NCBI RefSeq assembly: GCF_003173775.1
Contig: NZ_CP029552.1
Coordinates: 1,807,001 to 1,871,000, forward strand
DNA: 64,000 bases
Source of the DNA: Methylobacterium sp. 17Sr1-1
GTDB lineage: Bacteria; Pseudomonadota; Alphaproteobacteria; Rhizobiales; Beijerinckiaceae
Direction of reading: 5' to 3'
Made by a program: the position numbers and the translations under genes. How positions within the stretch are numbered: position 1 is the first letter of the stretch; the number at the start of each line of letters is the position of its first letter. A model generated the notes under the pieces. It saw nothing but the letters and a program-made list of their open reading frames with translations, did not search any database and was not told where the DNA came from. Below, one piece after another: positions 35,901-44,068 of this stretch.

Positions 35901-36562
35901 AGCTCGACCTGGGCGTTGCGGGTGCGCGGCGAGAGGGCGCCCAGCACCACCGCGGCGCCGCCGCGCTGGCGCCGCAGCAACTCGGCGATGGCGTAGACCT
36001 CCTCGGCCGAGAACGCCACGATGGCGCTGCGCTGGGGCAGGCGCGAGAGCTTGCGGCTGCCGGCGAAGCTCAGCTGCGACAGGCGCGGGCGCGTCGTGAC
36101 GTGGATGCCCGGGATCAGCGCCTTGACCAGCGGCTCCATCGTGGCCGAGCCGATCAGCAGCGTCTCCTCGCGGCCGCGCTGGTGCAAGAGGCGATCGGTG
36201 AAGGTGTGGCCGCGGTCGCGGTCGGCACCGAGCTGGATCTCGTCGATGCCGACGAAGTCCACGGTATTGTCCCGCGGCATCGCCTCGGCGGTGCAGATCC
36301 AGTAGCTCGGCCGGTTCGGCTTGATCTTCTCTTCGCCGGTGATCAGGGCGACCCGCTCGGGGCCGACCCGCTCGACGACGCGGTGATAGACCTCGCGGGC
36401 GAGAAGCCGCAGCGGCAGGCCGATCATGCCGGTCGGGTGACCGAGCATCCGCTCGATGGCGAGGTGGGTCTTGCCGGTATTGGTGGGACCGAGCACCGCC
36501 GTGGCGCCGCGCAAGCGGGCCTGCGGTGAGAGGGAGCGGCGCGTCATCGGGCTGGATAGCAT
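32957..36562 (-). CDS. Suv3-like superfamily 2 RNA helicase with long disordered tail
   Basis: This is a 1201-residue protein. The helicase core occupies about residues 1-700: Walker A GPTNTGKTH (25-33), IDEIQLG (motif II), GSATME (motif III), ATDAVGMGLNLD (motif V) and QIAGRAGRH (motif VI), as in the mitochondrial Suv3 / bacterial Suv3-like group. From about 850 to 1020 the sequence is acidic low complexity with Ala/Glu/Pro repeats (ETPAAETPAAET). From about 1020 to 1170 it becomes basic and Gly/Arg/Gln-rich (RGRPEGQGQREGQ, GGDNRGGENR). A conserved end DSPFAKLLALKAQM closes it. ATG 36562 or 36547 may be the start. It is first gene of an operon with the S4 gene. Confidence 0.92.
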   Translation of the reverse strand: MLSSPMTRRSLSPQARLRGATAVLGPTNTGKTHLAIERMLGHPTGMIGLPLRLLAREVYHRVVERVGPERVALITGEEKIKPNRPSYWICTAEAMPRDNTVDFVGIDEIQLGADRDRGHTFTDRLLHQRGREETLLIGSATMEPLVKALIPGIHVTTRPRLSQLSFAGSRKLSRLPQRSAIVAFSAEEVYAIAELLRRQRGGAAVVLGALSPRTRNAQVELYQSGEVDYLVATDAVGMGLNLDVDHVAFASNRKYDGTRFRDLSPSEMAQIAGRAGRHLRDGTFGTTGRCPPLEAEMVEALESHTFDPLRVLQWRNPDLDFGSIDALRRSLAEHPSERGLTRAPTGDDEAALDLLAKEDDIRDYATSKSAVERLWMVCGVPDYRKSAIQTHADLIAQLFRFLMRGMAGRIPVDWFAQHVAMVDRTDGDIDALSQRIAHVRTWTFVANRPDWLADPEHWQGETRRVEDRLSDALHERLASRFVDRRTSVLMRRLRENTMLEAEITAGGDVTVEGQHVGHLHGFQFVPDPGAEGQEAKTLRSAAEKALASEIEARADRFAAAADAALVLSNDGTIRWTGNPVAKLVPGEKLYAPGLRLLADEQLSGPAREKVEARLEAWLKAHIVRLLGPALELETAADLTGLARGIGFQVAEALGVLERAKVLNEMRSLDQEGRAALRKHGVRFGAYHITMPALLKPAPRTLAAQLWALHNGGLDQRGLDEIAHLAGSGRTSMPVDPEIAKGLYRAAGFRVCGGRAVRVDILERLADLIRPAIAYVPGTTPGEPPPGTADKDGFVPTVGMTSLVGCSGEDFASILKSLGYVVDRRPGPAITVPLRPAAATVPVQAKPAESGEASAEAGEAAETPSDPQTEAVTAEATGDDAPAGETAPHEVSGEEAAETVEVEAAEPAPEVAAQATHDQETHDQEAPAQAAAAHDAPADSATVEDAPVEAPASEEPAPVEAEAAQAEAGEPVIEAAASGETAPHEAAAEETPAAETPAAETPAAETAEAAGEPAAPAEPVVIEVWRMHRHQRSHAPRHQGRGRPEGQGQREGQPREGQHGRPRGGFPRPEGGEGAPAEQRAHRAPRDGQRWGDRRPSENRGGDNRGGENRPAGEGRPEHRFEGRGPENRGEGRRDGRPPRGPHPGGREGGRPPQDRRDGAPRNGGMHDARPPRRERAPDPDSPFAKLLALKAQMEARDGDKR

Positions 36563-36634
36563 CCTCGGGGCGGAAAGCGGCCGCGGCCGCCGCGCCGTCC
36601 CGAACTCGGCGCCGGGACCGTCGCGCGACCCCGT

Positions 36635-36961
36635 CTAGCGCTCCGGATCGCGGCCGCCCCGCAGCCGTGGCCCGGGCAGCGGCCTCCCGTCATATGGGGC
36701 GGGAGCGGTCCGATCGCCATACGGGGACCGATCGCCGTAGGGCGAGGGCGCCACGCCGGGGGCGTAGACCTCGATGCGGGTCCCGGGTGCCCGGCCCTGG
36801 TCGAGGTCGGCGCAGAGGGTGTCCGGCACGGCGGTGAGCGGGCCCGGCGGGTTCGCGCCGATCGTCGCCGACGAATAGGCGTCGCCGCCGCAATCATGCC
36901 CGTTCGCCAGCGCCGGGAGCGGGGCGAGCAGCAGGAGGAGGAGGGAGAGGGCGCGCCGCAC
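36635..36961 (-). CDS. Secreted hypothetical protein
   Basis: This 108-residue protein has a strong signal peptide (RRALSLLLLLLAPLPALA) and a short mature part: NGHDCGGDAYSSATIGANPPGP, then IEVYAPGVAPSPYGDRSPYGDR. The tail is rich in Pro, Gly, Tyr and Arg. GTG at 36961 fits the start of the signal peptide and lies 5 bases after the DUF3108 stop, so the two are likely one operon. No domain is recognised. A disulfide between the two Cys is possible. Confidence 0.6.
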   Translation of the reverse strand: MRRALSLLLLLLAPLPALANGHDCGGDAYSSATIGANPPGPLTAVPDTLCADLDQGRAPGTRIEVYAPGVAPSPYGDRSPYGDRTAPAPYDGRPLPGPRLRGGRDPER

Positions 36962-36966
36962 GGGCT

Positions 36967-37896
36967 CTAGCGCCCGCCCGCCGGCATCTCGGGGGCAGGC
37001 ATTCCGGGGGCGGGCAACCCGGGGGATTGCGCCGCGGCCGCCTGCACCGTCGTCTCCGGGGCGCCCTGGCCGGTCTGCGCCCAGCGCGTCGCCTCGATGA
37101 TGTTGAGGCCGAGCTGGGTGCGCACGGCGATGCGCAGCGGGAGGAGCACCCGCGCGCCCTCGACGGGGGCGAGCCACACCGACATCTCGGTGTTCTCCTC
37201 CATGAACTTCACCCCCGGCCTGTCGGCCCGGTGGCCGGCGATCGGCTGGTAGCGGGCGTTGCAGACGAGAACCGGGCCGGCATAGCCGGGCTTCTGCACG
37301 CTGCGGGTCTCGGCGTAGCTCAGCACCACGTTGAACCGGCTCGCGCCGTCGAAGACCGGGATGGTGCGGTTGCAGTTCTGCGGGTCGGTGAGGTCGCCGC
37401 GGCCCTGCGCCGGCATCATCAGGGCGCTCACCGGATCGATGACGCCGCGCTTGTGCACCTCGCTGACGGTGACGCGCTCGGGATCGGGCACCAGCGGCGG
37501 CGCGATATCGGAGGCGACCACGTTGCCGCGGGCGAGCGCCATGCGCACGGTGATCGACGCGGAGGCGCTATGCGAGGACAGGGCGAAGGCGGCCGGCACC
37601 GGCCGGGCCGCCACCGCGCCGCTCGCCCGGCCCGAGCCGTAGCCGCCGGTGATCGCCCCGACGAGGCCGGTGAGGCGGGCGCTGACATCCATCGTGTAGC
37701 GCTGGCCCTGCACCGAGCCGCTGACCTGCGCGGTGCCGATCGGCATCCCGGCGAGCATGATGCCGTAATCGACCGTGACGGCGGTCTCGCCGGCCTTCGG
37801 TGCGCGGCCCCGCGCGGCCTGGGCCGGCGTCGCCTCGCCGGCCGGAAGGGCGAGCCCCGCCGCGAGGGCGAGCGAGAGGAAGGCCTTGGAACGCAT
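36967..37896 (-). CDS. DUF3108 domain periplasmic protein
   Basis: This 309-residue protein has a signal peptide (SKAFLSLALAAGLALPAG) and a DUF3108 body: ETAVTVDYGIMLAGMPIGTAQVSG, RYTMDVSARLTGL, and a C-terminal ETRSVQ and NARYQPIAGHRADRPGVKFM. The end is a Pro/Ala-rich tail. DUF3108 proteins are periplasmic and of unknown role. The rpmB / DUF3108 / cobT neighbourhood recurs in Alphaproteobacteria. The start may be ATG 37896 or GTG 37917. It is divergent from rpmB. Confidence 0.85.
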   Translation of the reverse strand: MRSKAFLSLALAAGLALPAGEATPAQAARGRAPKAGETAVTVDYGIMLAGMPIGTAQVSGSVQGQRYTMDVSARLTGLVGAITGGYGSGRASGAVAARPVPAAFALSSHSASASITVRMALARGNVVASDIAPPLVPDPERVTVSEVHKRGVIDPVSALMMPAQGRGDLTDPQNCNRTIPVFDGASRFNVVLSYAETRSVQKPGYAGPVLVCNARYQPIAGHRADRPGVKFMEENTEMSVWLAPVEGARVLLPLRIAVRTQLGLNIIEATRWAQTGQGAPETTVQAAAAQSPGLPAPGMPAPEMPAGGR

Positions 37897-38185
37897 GAGG
37901 GAACCGATCTCGATCACCGTCGCCCAGCCCCGATGAAGCGGGGAGAATCTGGCCCTATCGTGACGCGATTAGGGTTAACGGACCGTCTCGGGTCCGTTGC
38001 GCCCGCTCCCGGCGGCGCGGGCCGGCCTCGGCGCCTGTACCTTGACGAGACCCGCACTCTCCCTCTATAGGCGCGTGCTTTCCAGGGACTTCGCGGGGTC
38101 CGGTTCAGGCCGGGGTGCGCAGCACGCCCGGCTCTCGCGTTGCGTGGTCCCTCTCCGCACCAAGACCAGTTGAGGATTGAAGACC

Positions 38186-38476
38186 ATGTCGCGTCGCTGC
38201 GAGCTCACCGGTAAGGGGGTGCTCACCGGCCACCTCGTGAGCCACTCGAACCACAAGACCAAGCGCCGGTTCCTCCCGAACCTGTGCAACGTCACCCTGC
38301 TCTCCGACACGCTCGGCCGCTCGGTGCGCCTGCGCATCTCGGCCAACGCCCTGCGCTCGGTCGAGCACCGCGGCGGCCTCGACGCGTTCCTGATCAAGGC
38401 CGGCGAGACCGACCTGTCGCAGAACGCCCGCCTGCTGAAGCGCGAGATCGAGAAGAAGCTCGCCGAGGCGGCCTGA
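38186..38476 (+). CDS. rpmB: Large-subunit ribosomal protein bL28
   Basis: This 96-residue ribosomal protein starts [20 protein letters not shown], followed by [15 protein letters not shown]. It has the usual helical tail ending in [10 protein letters not shown]. The ATG at 38186 is chosen; an in-frame ATG 9 bases upstream is less likely. It is monocistronic, followed by a strong terminator, and convergent with cobT. The Cys pair of zinc-binding L28 variants is reduced here (single Cys near the N-terminus and one at LCN). Confidence 0.96.
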   Translation: MSRRCELTGKGVLTGHLVSHSNHKTKRRFLPNLCNVTLLSDTLGRSVRLRISANALRSVEHRGGLDAFLIKAGETDLSQNARLLKREIEKKLAEAA

Positions 38477-38539
38477 CTTTTTCAGGCGGAGGCGCCAAGG
38501 GACGACTTCCCGCGCCTCCATCGGTCAGCGATGACCGTG

Positions 38540-38577
38540 AAAAACCCCCGGATGCGCCATGGCGCCCGGGGGTTTTT
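38540..38577. terminator. Rho-independent terminator of rpmB
   Basis: The 12-base stem aaaaacccccgg (38540-38551) pairs with ccgggggttttt (38566-38577), ending in a T-run. The loop itself contains the palindrome gcgccatggcgc. Because the A-run is symmetrical it could also serve the convergent cobT transcript. Confidence 0.9.
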
Positions 38578-38608
38578 CGTGTTCGGGCCATGGGACCATT
38601 TCTCACGG

Positions 38609-38647
38609 CGTCATCCCGGGTTCCGCTTTCGCGGCCCCGGGACGACG
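38609..38647. repeat. Palindromic intergenic repeat, family A (copy 5)
   Basis: The arms cgtcatcccggg and cccgggacgacg (one mismatch) surround the core ttccgctttcgcggc. It lies between the rpmB terminator and the cobT stop. Confidence 0.8.
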
Positions 38648-38684
38648 GAGAGGGTTTGGACAAGGTCGCGGGGGAAGTTGCGCG

Positions 38685-40586
38685 TCAGCGCCGCCCGCCC
38701 GCCGCCATCCGGCGCACGGGCATCGTGCCGGCATCCTCGTCGAACAATTCGGCCAGCTTCTCGGTCATCACCCCGCCGAGCTCTTCGGCGTCGATGATCG
38801 TGACGGCCCGGCGGTAGTAGCGGGTCACGTCGTGGCCGATGCCGATGGCGAGCAGTTCCACCGGCGAGCGGGTCTCGATCTCGTCGATCACGTAGCGCAG
38901 GTGGCGCTCCAGGTAGTTGCCCGGATTGACCGAGAGGGTCGAATCGTCGACCGGCGCGCCGTCGGAGATCACCATCAGGATCCGGCGCTGCTCGGGCCGG
39001 CCGAGCAGGCGCTTGTGGGCCCAGTCCAGGGCCTCGCCGTCGATGTTCTCCTTGAGCAGGCCCTCGCGCATCATGAGCCCGAGATTCTTGCGCGCCCGGC
39101 GCCACGGCGCGTCCGCCGACTTGTAGACGATGTGGCGCAGGTCGTTGAGCCGGCCCGGGGTCGGCGGCTTGCCCGATTGCAGCCAGGATTCCCGCGACTG
39201 CCCGCCCTTCCAGGCTCGGGTGGTGAACCCCAGGATCTCGACCTTGACGCCGCAGCGCTCCAGCGTGCGCGCCAGGATGTCGGCGCAGGTCGCCGCCACG
39301 GTGATCGGCCGGCCGCGCATCGAGCCCGAATTGTCGAGGAGCAGGGTGACGACCGTATCGCGGAAGTTCGTGTCCTTCTCGTGCTTGAACGAGAGCGGCT
39401 GGAACGGATCGATCACCACGCGCACGAGGCGCGCCGGGTCGAGCTGACCCTCCTCCAGGTCGAACTCCCAGGCGCGGTTCTGCTGCGCCAGGAGACGCCG
39501 CTGCAGCCGGTTGGCGAGCCGCCCGACGACGCCCTGGAGGTGGGCGAGCTGCTTGTCGAGATAGGAGCGCAGGCGCGCCAGCTCGTCGGCGTCGCAGAGG
39601 TCCTCGGCGTGGACGACCTCGTCGTATTTCTGGGAGAACACCTTGTAGTCCGGGCCGCGGGGCTCGTTCGCGCGCGGGCCCGGCGGGCGCCAGGACTCGG
39701 AGGCCTCCTCCGAATCGGCGTCCTCGGCATCCTCCGGCAGCTCGCCGGAGGGCGCGTCGGCGGCCTCGGTGGCGCCTTCCTCGATCTCGTCGGAGGCCTC
39801 GTCCGAGACCTCCATCTCGGCCCGGTCGCCCTGGCTCTGCTGCTCGGCCTCGCCCTCGCCGGCCTGCTGCTCGTCGGACTCGGCCTCGTTCTCGTCGTCG
39901 TTCTCCTCGTCGTCGGGGTCGAGGGGGGCCTCGTCCGCCATGTCGAGGGAGGAGAGGAGGTCGCGCACCGAGCGGGCGAAGGCGCGCTGGTCTTCCAGGG
40001 TGCCGAGCAGCCCGTCGAGGTTGCGCCCGGCCCGGTCCTCGATGAACTCGCGCCACAGGCCCACGATGCGCTGCGCCGCGGGCGGCGGGGCCTGGCCGGT
40101 CAGGCGCTCGCGCACCATGAGGGCGATGGCGTCCTCCATCGGTGCGTCGGCCCGGTCGGTGATCTCCTCGTACTTGCCGCCGCGGTGGTAGCGGTCCTCC
40201 AGCATCGCCGTGAGATTGCCGGCCACGCCCGCCATCCGGCGCGAGCCGATCGCCTCGACCCGGGCCTGCTCGACGGCGTCGAAGACCGCGCGGGCGGCGG
40301 CGTTCTCGGGGGCGAGGCGCCGGTGGACGGCGTTGTCGTGGCAGGCGAGGCGGAGCGCCATCGAATCGGCGTGGCCGCGCAGGATCGCGACGTCGCCGGG
40401 GGAGAGCTTGCGCGGCGGCTCGGGCAGGCGGGCCTTGTCGCCGGTGAGCGCCGGCCGGTCGGTCGCGAAGGTGACCTCGATCTCGGCCTTGCGGGCGATG
40501 GCCCGCAGCGTCCCGGCCACCGAGCGCTTCAGCGGCTCGGCGACGGACTCGCGCTTCTCGCCGGGCTTGCGGTTGGAGATGGACAT
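38685..40586 (-). CDS. cobT: Aerobic cobaltochelatase subunit CobT
   Basis: This 633-residue subunit of the ATP-dependent CobN-CobS-CobT complex inserts Co2+ into hydrogenobyrinic acid a,c-diamide in aerobic vitamin B12 synthesis. The N-terminal part covers about residues 1-215. It is followed by a very acidic linker ([17 protein letters not shown] and related text, about 220-300) and a C-terminal von Willebrand A domain with the metal site [11 protein letters not shown] and [13 protein letters not shown]. These features match CobT of Rhizobiales. It is located downstream of cobS (122 bases apart), convergent with rpmB. CobN is not in the window. Confidence 0.97.
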   Translation of the reverse strand: MSISNRKPGEKRESVAEPLKRSVAGTLRAIARKAEIEVTFATDRPALTGDKARLPEPPRKLSPGDVAILRGHADSMALRLACHDNAVHRRLAPENAAARAVFDAVEQARVEAIGSRRMAGVAGNLTAMLEDRYHRGGKYEEITDRADAPMEDAIALMVRERLTGQAPPPAAQRIVGLWREFIEDRAGRNLDGLLGTLEDQRAFARSVRDLLSSLDMADEAPLDPDDEENDDENEAESDEQQAGEGEAEQQSQGDRAEMEVSDEASDEIEEGATEAADAPSGELPEDAEDADSEEASESWRPPGPRANEPRGPDYKVFSQKYDEVVHAEDLCDADELARLRSYLDKQLAHLQGVVGRLANRLQRRLLAQQNRAWEFDLEEGQLDPARLVRVVIDPFQPLSFKHEKDTNFRDTVVTLLLDNSGSMRGRPITVAATCADILARTLERCGVKVEILGFTTRAWKGGQSRESWLQSGKPPTPGRLNDLRHIVYKSADAPWRRARKNLGLMMREGLLKENIDGEALDWAHKRLLGRPEQRRILMVISDGAPVDDSTLSVNPGNYLERHLRYVIDEIETRSPVELLAIGIGHDVTRYYRRAVTIIDAEELGGVMTEKLAELFDEDAGTMPVRRMAAGGRR

Positions 40587-40708
40587 GGCGAGGCTACTTC
40601 TTCAGCGAGTCGAGGTCGAAAGGGCGCAGCATCATGGTCTGCTGCGCGAGCGCCCGGGAAGGTCGGTCGTCCGTCGGGCCTGCCGCCGGACGACCCCTCT
40701 CGATGCCG

Positions 40709-41692
40709 TCAGCTCAGCGCGACGTTGACCGCGCTCTCGGGCAACTCCTTGCCGAAGGAGCGCTGGTAGAACTCGGCCACCAGCGCGCGCTCCAGCTCGT
40801 CGCACTTGTTGAGGAACGTGACCCGGAAGGCGAAGCCGATATCGTTGAAGATGTCGGCGTTCTCGGCCCAGGTGATCACCGTGCGCGGGCTCATCACGGT
40901 CGACAGGTCGCCGTTGATGAAGGCGTTGCGGGTGAGGTCGGCCACGCGCACCATCTTGTTGACGATGTCGCGCCCGCCCTCGCCGCGGTAATGCGGCGCC
41001 TTGGAGAGCACGATGTCGACCTCGCGGTCGTGCGGCAGGTAGTTGAGCGTGGTGACGATCGACCAGCGGTCCATCTGGCCCTGGTTGATCTGCTGGGTGC
41101 CGTGATACAGGCCCGAGGTGTCGCCGAGGCCGACCGTGTTGGCGGTGGCGAACAGCCGGAAGCCGGGATGGGGGCGGATCACCCGCTTCTGGTCGAGGAG
41201 CGTCAGGCGGCCCGACACCTCCAGCACGCGCTGGATCACGAACATCACGTCGGGGCGGCCGGCATCGTACTCGTCGAAGACGAGCGCGACGTTGTTCTGC
41301 AGCGCCCAGGGCAGGATGCCGTCCTGGAAGGCGGTGACCTGCTTGCCCTCCTTGAGCACGATCGCGTCCTTGCCGACGAGATCGATGCGCGAGACGTGGC
41401 TGTCGAGGTTGATGCGCACGCAGGGCCAGTTCAGGCGGGCGGCGACCTGCTCGACATGGGTGGACTTGCCGGTGCCGTGATACCCGGTGATCATCACCCG
41501 GCGGTTGCGCGCGAAGCCCGCCAGGATCGCCAGGGTAGTCTCGCGGTCGAACAGGTAGTCGGGGTCGAGATCCGGCACGTGCTCGTCGGTGGCCGAGAAG
41601 GCCGGCACCTCGAGGTTCGAATCGATCCCGAACACCTTGCGCACCGAGACGGTCGTGTCCGGGAGTGCGGGTGGCGTATTCTCAGCAAGCAT
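40709..41692 (-). CDS. cobS: Aerobic cobaltochelatase subunit CobS
   Basis: This 327-residue AAA+ ATPase subunit forms the ring that works with CobT and CobN in cobalt insertion. Walker A is GYHGTGKST (70-78), Walker [11 protein letters not shown], and the sensor region is [15 protein letters not shown]. The N-terminal helical part [10 protein letters not shown] is family-typical. ATG 41692 is supported by GAGG about 6 bases upstream; the longer open frame is not coding-like. It is upstream of cobT and downstream of the J-domain gene in a conserved alphaproteobacterial order. No cobalamin riboswitch is evident upstream. Confidence 0.97.
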   Translation of the reverse strand: MLAENTPPALPDTTVSVRKVFGIDSNLEVPAFSATDEHVPDLDPDYLFDRETTLAILAGFARNRRVMITGYHGTGKSTHVEQVAARLNWPCVRINLDSHVSRIDLVGKDAIVLKEGKQVTAFQDGILPWALQNNVALVFDEYDAGRPDVMFVIQRVLEVSGRLTLLDQKRVIRPHPGFRLFATANTVGLGDTSGLYHGTQQINQGQMDRWSIVTTLNYLPHDREVDIVLSKAPHYRGEGGRDIVNKMVRVADLTRNAFINGDLSTVMSPRTVITWAENADIFNDIGFAFRVTFLNKCDELERALVAEFYQRSFGKELPESAVNVALS

Positions 41693-41909
41693 ACGGAGCC
41701 TCGTCGGGGCAGGCCTGGCCCTCCATGGGCGTCCTGCGGATGTCGCGACGGCGCGGGGTGACCGGCGGGCGCCGCATGTCATTAATCTGCGGGGAGTGCC
41801 GGCGCAAACGTGCCTGACCCGGATATATGGGCGAGACGCCCGGTTTCGAGCCCCCCCGCCGCGGATCAGGGATGCGAGATCCGTGCCCGCCCGGATTCGC
41901 CCCCTCGCG

Positions 41910-42533
41910 TCAGCACAGGCCGGCGGCCCGCAGGGTATCGTGGGCCTTGATGATGTCGCGCAGGCGGTCCTCGAACGAGCGGTCGCCGCCGTTGGCGTCG
42001 GGGTGGAAGCGCTTCACCAGCACCTTGTACTGCGCCTTCACGGCGGCCGGATCGGCGCTCTCGTCGAGGCCGAGCACGTCGAGGGCCTTGCGCACCGGGG
42101 CGGAGTAGCGTGGCGGCGGCGGCTCCGCCCGGGCGCGGCGCGAGGCCGGGCCGGCGCCCTCGCCGCGCAGGATGCCGAGGGGATCGACGTAGTCCCAGTC
42201 GCGCTGGGCCGCGTCCGGCTTCGGGCCGGTCTTCCCGCCGGGATTGACCCCCATCGTCCAGGTCGGGCGGTGCCCGATTACCGCGTCCTTCTGGTAGGCC
42301 TGGACGGCGGCGTCGTTCATCCCGTCGAAGTAGTTGTAGGACGCGTTGTACTCGCGCACGTGCTGCATGCAGAAGCGCCAGTACTGGCCCTCCTGCTTGC
42401 GCCCCTTGGGCGCCTTGTGCAGCCCGGGCTGGGTGCAGCCCGGCCGTTCGCAGGCCGGACCCTCGGCCTTCTTCGGCTCGTCGCAGGAGGGCCGGATGCG
42501 GATGCGGTCGAACAGGGGCGAGTTCAGATCCAT
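41910..42533 (-). CDS. C-terminal J-domain protein with N-terminal Cys cluster
   Basis: This 207-residue protein has its J domain at the C-terminus (about 140-205): [21 protein letters not shown], then [11 protein letters not shown] containing the HPD, and [11 protein letters not shown]. The N-terminal half carries conserved Cys and His residues (Cys 17, 28, 33, 55 and His 58; [10 protein letters not shown] and [12 protein letters not shown]) that could bind zinc. Such J proteins occur next to cobS and bolA in many Alphaproteobacteria, but the client is unknown. ATG 42533 was chosen because the family similarity begins [14 protein letters not shown]. It is divergent from bolA. Confidence 0.88.
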   Translation of the reverse strand: MDLNSPLFDRIRIRPSCDEPKKAEGPACERPGCTQPGLHKAPKGRKQEGQYWRFCMQHVREYNASYNYFDGMNDAAVQAYQKDAVIGHRPTWTMGVNPGGKTGPKPDAAQRDWDYVDPLGILRGEGAGPASRRARAEPPPPRYSAPVRKALDVLGLDESADPAAVKAQYKVLVKRFHPDANGGDRSFEDRLRDIIKAHDTLRAAGLC

Positions 42534-42667
42534 GATGGGGCGATTATGAGGGGCGGCGGGACGGGCACAAGGGCTTCGGGCCTGATGCCGCAGGCGGAAC
42601 CGGACGGCTTGACGGGCGGGGCCCGCTCCGGTCACTCGATCCGAAGCAGGTTAAGGACGGGTGCGCG

Positions 42668-42940
42668 ATGAGCCTGAGCGACTGGATCAGGACGACGCTG
42701 GAGGAGCGGCTGGCGCCGACGGCGCTCAGCGTCGTCGACGAATCACACCAGCATGCCGGCCATTCCGGCTGGCGGGAGGGGGGGGAAACTCACTTCCGTC
42801 TGGATGTGGTGTCGGCGGCCTTCGAGGGAAAGAGCCGGGTCGAGCGCCACCGCATGGTGAACGCGCTCCTCGACGACGCCTTCAAGCGCGGCCTGCACGC
42901 CCTGGCCCTGCGGGCGCGGACGCCGGGGGAGGCGGGGTAG
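42668..42940 (+). CDS. bolA: BolA-family protein
   Basis: This 90-residue protein has the BolA fold: LEERLAPTALSVVDESHQHAGHSG, THFRLDVVSAAFEGKSRVERHRMVNALL (landmarks SHQHAGH and SRVERHRMVN). The conserved invariant His and the Ser-Arg-Val-x-Arg-His helix-turn are intact. BolA proteins partner monothiol glutaredoxins in iron-sulfur cluster handling. The gene sits beside the J-domain gene and cobS, as in other Alphaproteobacteria. It is the last core gene before the RusA/PDDEXK pair. Confidence 0.92.
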   Translation: MSLSDWIRTTLEERLAPTALSVVDESHQHAGHSGWREGGETHFRLDVVSAAFEGKSRVERHRMVNALLDDAFKRGLHALALRARTPGEAG

Positions 42941-42987
42941 ATCGGGGAGGCGAGAGCGATCCGTATCGCCCTTGAGGTGACCCGTGC

Positions 42988-43434
42988 ATGCCGCCCCCGC
43001 CGGCTCGTGACCGTCCCGATGATGTCCGCCGACCGGATTTCGAGTTCTGCGTCGTCGGGCGCCCGGTCTCGGCCCAGGCGCTGAGACGCGCATCGCTCCA
43101 GGCGTGGAAGGCGAAAGTCTCGGCTGCAGCGACCGCAGCATGGCCCGCCTCGCAGCAGCCCTTCGGCGGCGACTTGGAGCTACGCGTCACCCACTACTCC
43201 GAGCGCCGGATCGCCGACCGCGACAACTTGCTGAAGCCGATCCAGGACGCGATCCAGGGCATTGCCTACAGCAACGACCGTCAGGTGAAGGACGCTACCT
43301 CGAACTGGCGCAACATCAACGGCCGGTTCGTGGTTCGGTCTATGTCCCTGCCGCTCGCGGTGGCATTCTCTGGCGGTGACGAGTTCCTGCATATCCGCCT
43401 ATGGCGGAGCCGCGGGCAGGAGGATCTGGGATGA
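42988..43434 (+). CDS. RusA-family Holliday junction resolvase
   Basis: This 148-residue endonuclease has the RusA core: FEFCVVGRPVSAQALRRASL at the N-terminus, then ERRIADRDNLLKPIQDAIQG. The catalytic triad pattern D-x-D-N-x-x-K is residues Asp 77, Asp 79 and Lys 83, with the last acid at Asp 97 (YSNDRQV), so it should be active on four-way junctions. RusA is usually phage-borne, but no other phage gene is near. GAGGTGA precedes the ATG by 8 bases. The stop overlaps the next gene by 4 bases (ATGA), so the two proteins are co-translated. Confidence 0.88.
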   Translation: MPPPPARDRPDDVRRPDFEFCVVGRPVSAQALRRASLQAWKAKVSAAATAAWPASQQPFGGDLELRVTHYSERRIADRDNLLKPIQDAIQGIAYSNDRQVKDATSNWRNINGRFVVRSMSLPLAVAFSGGDEFLHIRLWRSRGQEDLG

Positions 43435-44066
43435 GGCCGAAATCCGATCGCTCCGCCGAGATCCGGGCCCAGAAGCGAATCGCCCGCCAATACCGGAGCC
43501 TCGGCTACGACGTCGTCGAGCGGCCGGAGCCGCGCCAACTCCCGGACTTCATGCGGGACACGGCCCCCGATCTCGTCGCCCACAGCGCCACGGACAACGT
43601 CGTGGTCGAGATCAAGCGCCATGCCACCCTCAAGGGCTCGAACGACCTCGTCGGTCTCGCGGAGCGGGTGTCTGGCCGACCTGATTGGCGCTTCGAACTG
43701 ATCGTGCTCGCCGACGAGGACGGGCCCCCGCCATCCGACCACGGGCCTCTCATCGCGAAAGCACGGGCGGCGGCCGAGGCTGGGCTGCTCGATGTCGCAT
43801 GCCTGTCTCTCCTGCCGATTCTCGCCGCGATCTTGCGGGGCGTCGCGCGGGCTTATGGTGTGCGGCTCGCCGACGCTCCTGCCCGGCGCCTCGTCGAGGA
43901 GTTGAGCTTCCGCGGCGTCCTGCCGGAGCCCTTGGTCGATCAATGCCTCGCCGCACTCGCGGTCGGCGACAGGCTCACGCAGGACGGATCCGGGAGCGAA
44001 CCGCCGAGTCGCGTCGAGTTCGAGGCCCTGGCCCAAGCCTGTGACACGCTTCGGCATTTGGCCTGA
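43431..44066 (+). CDS. PDDEXK nuclease-like protein with helical C-terminal domain
   Basis: This is a 211-residue protein. The N-terminal half (about 1-100) looks like a restriction-endonuclease-fold domain of the AHJR-like type: helix RIARQYRSLGYDVVERP, then PDLVAH (Asp 47) and VVVEIKRHATL with Glu 60 and Lys 62, fitting PD-(D/E)xK. The C-terminal half is helical (KARAAAEAGLLDVACLSLLP, VARAYGVRL, RRLVEELSFRGVL) and resembles HEPN-like tails that follow such domains, although the usual R-x4-6-H is not seen. AGGAGG precedes ATG 43431, which overlaps the RusA stop. Its function is unknown. Confidence 0.72.
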   Translation: MRPKSDRSAEIRAQKRIARQYRSLGYDVVERPEPRQLPDFMRDTAPDLVAHSATDNVVVEIKRHATLKGSNDLVGLAERVSGRPDWRFELIVLADEDGPPPSDHGPLIAKARAAAEAGLLDVACLSLLPILAAILRGVARAYGVRLADAPARRLVEELSFRGVLPEPLVDQCLAALAVGDRLTQDGSGSEPPSRVEFEALAQACDTLRHLA

Positions 44067-44068
44067 GG

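Noticed and set aside
32600..36529. 1309-codon plus-strand open frame antisense to the helicase
   Set aside because: Composition (Arg, Gly, Leu, His, Ala rich, no domains) is typical of antisense frames; the minus strand encodes all helicase motifs.
41693..41909. Cobalamin riboswitch upstream of cobS
   Set aside because: No B12-box-like sequence and no suitable conserved helices are visible in the minus-strand leader.
43401..43430. Earlier ATG start (43401) for the PDDEXK-like gene
   Set aside because: It lies inside the RusA gene and lacks a ribosome site; ATG 43431 has AGGAGG directly upstream.
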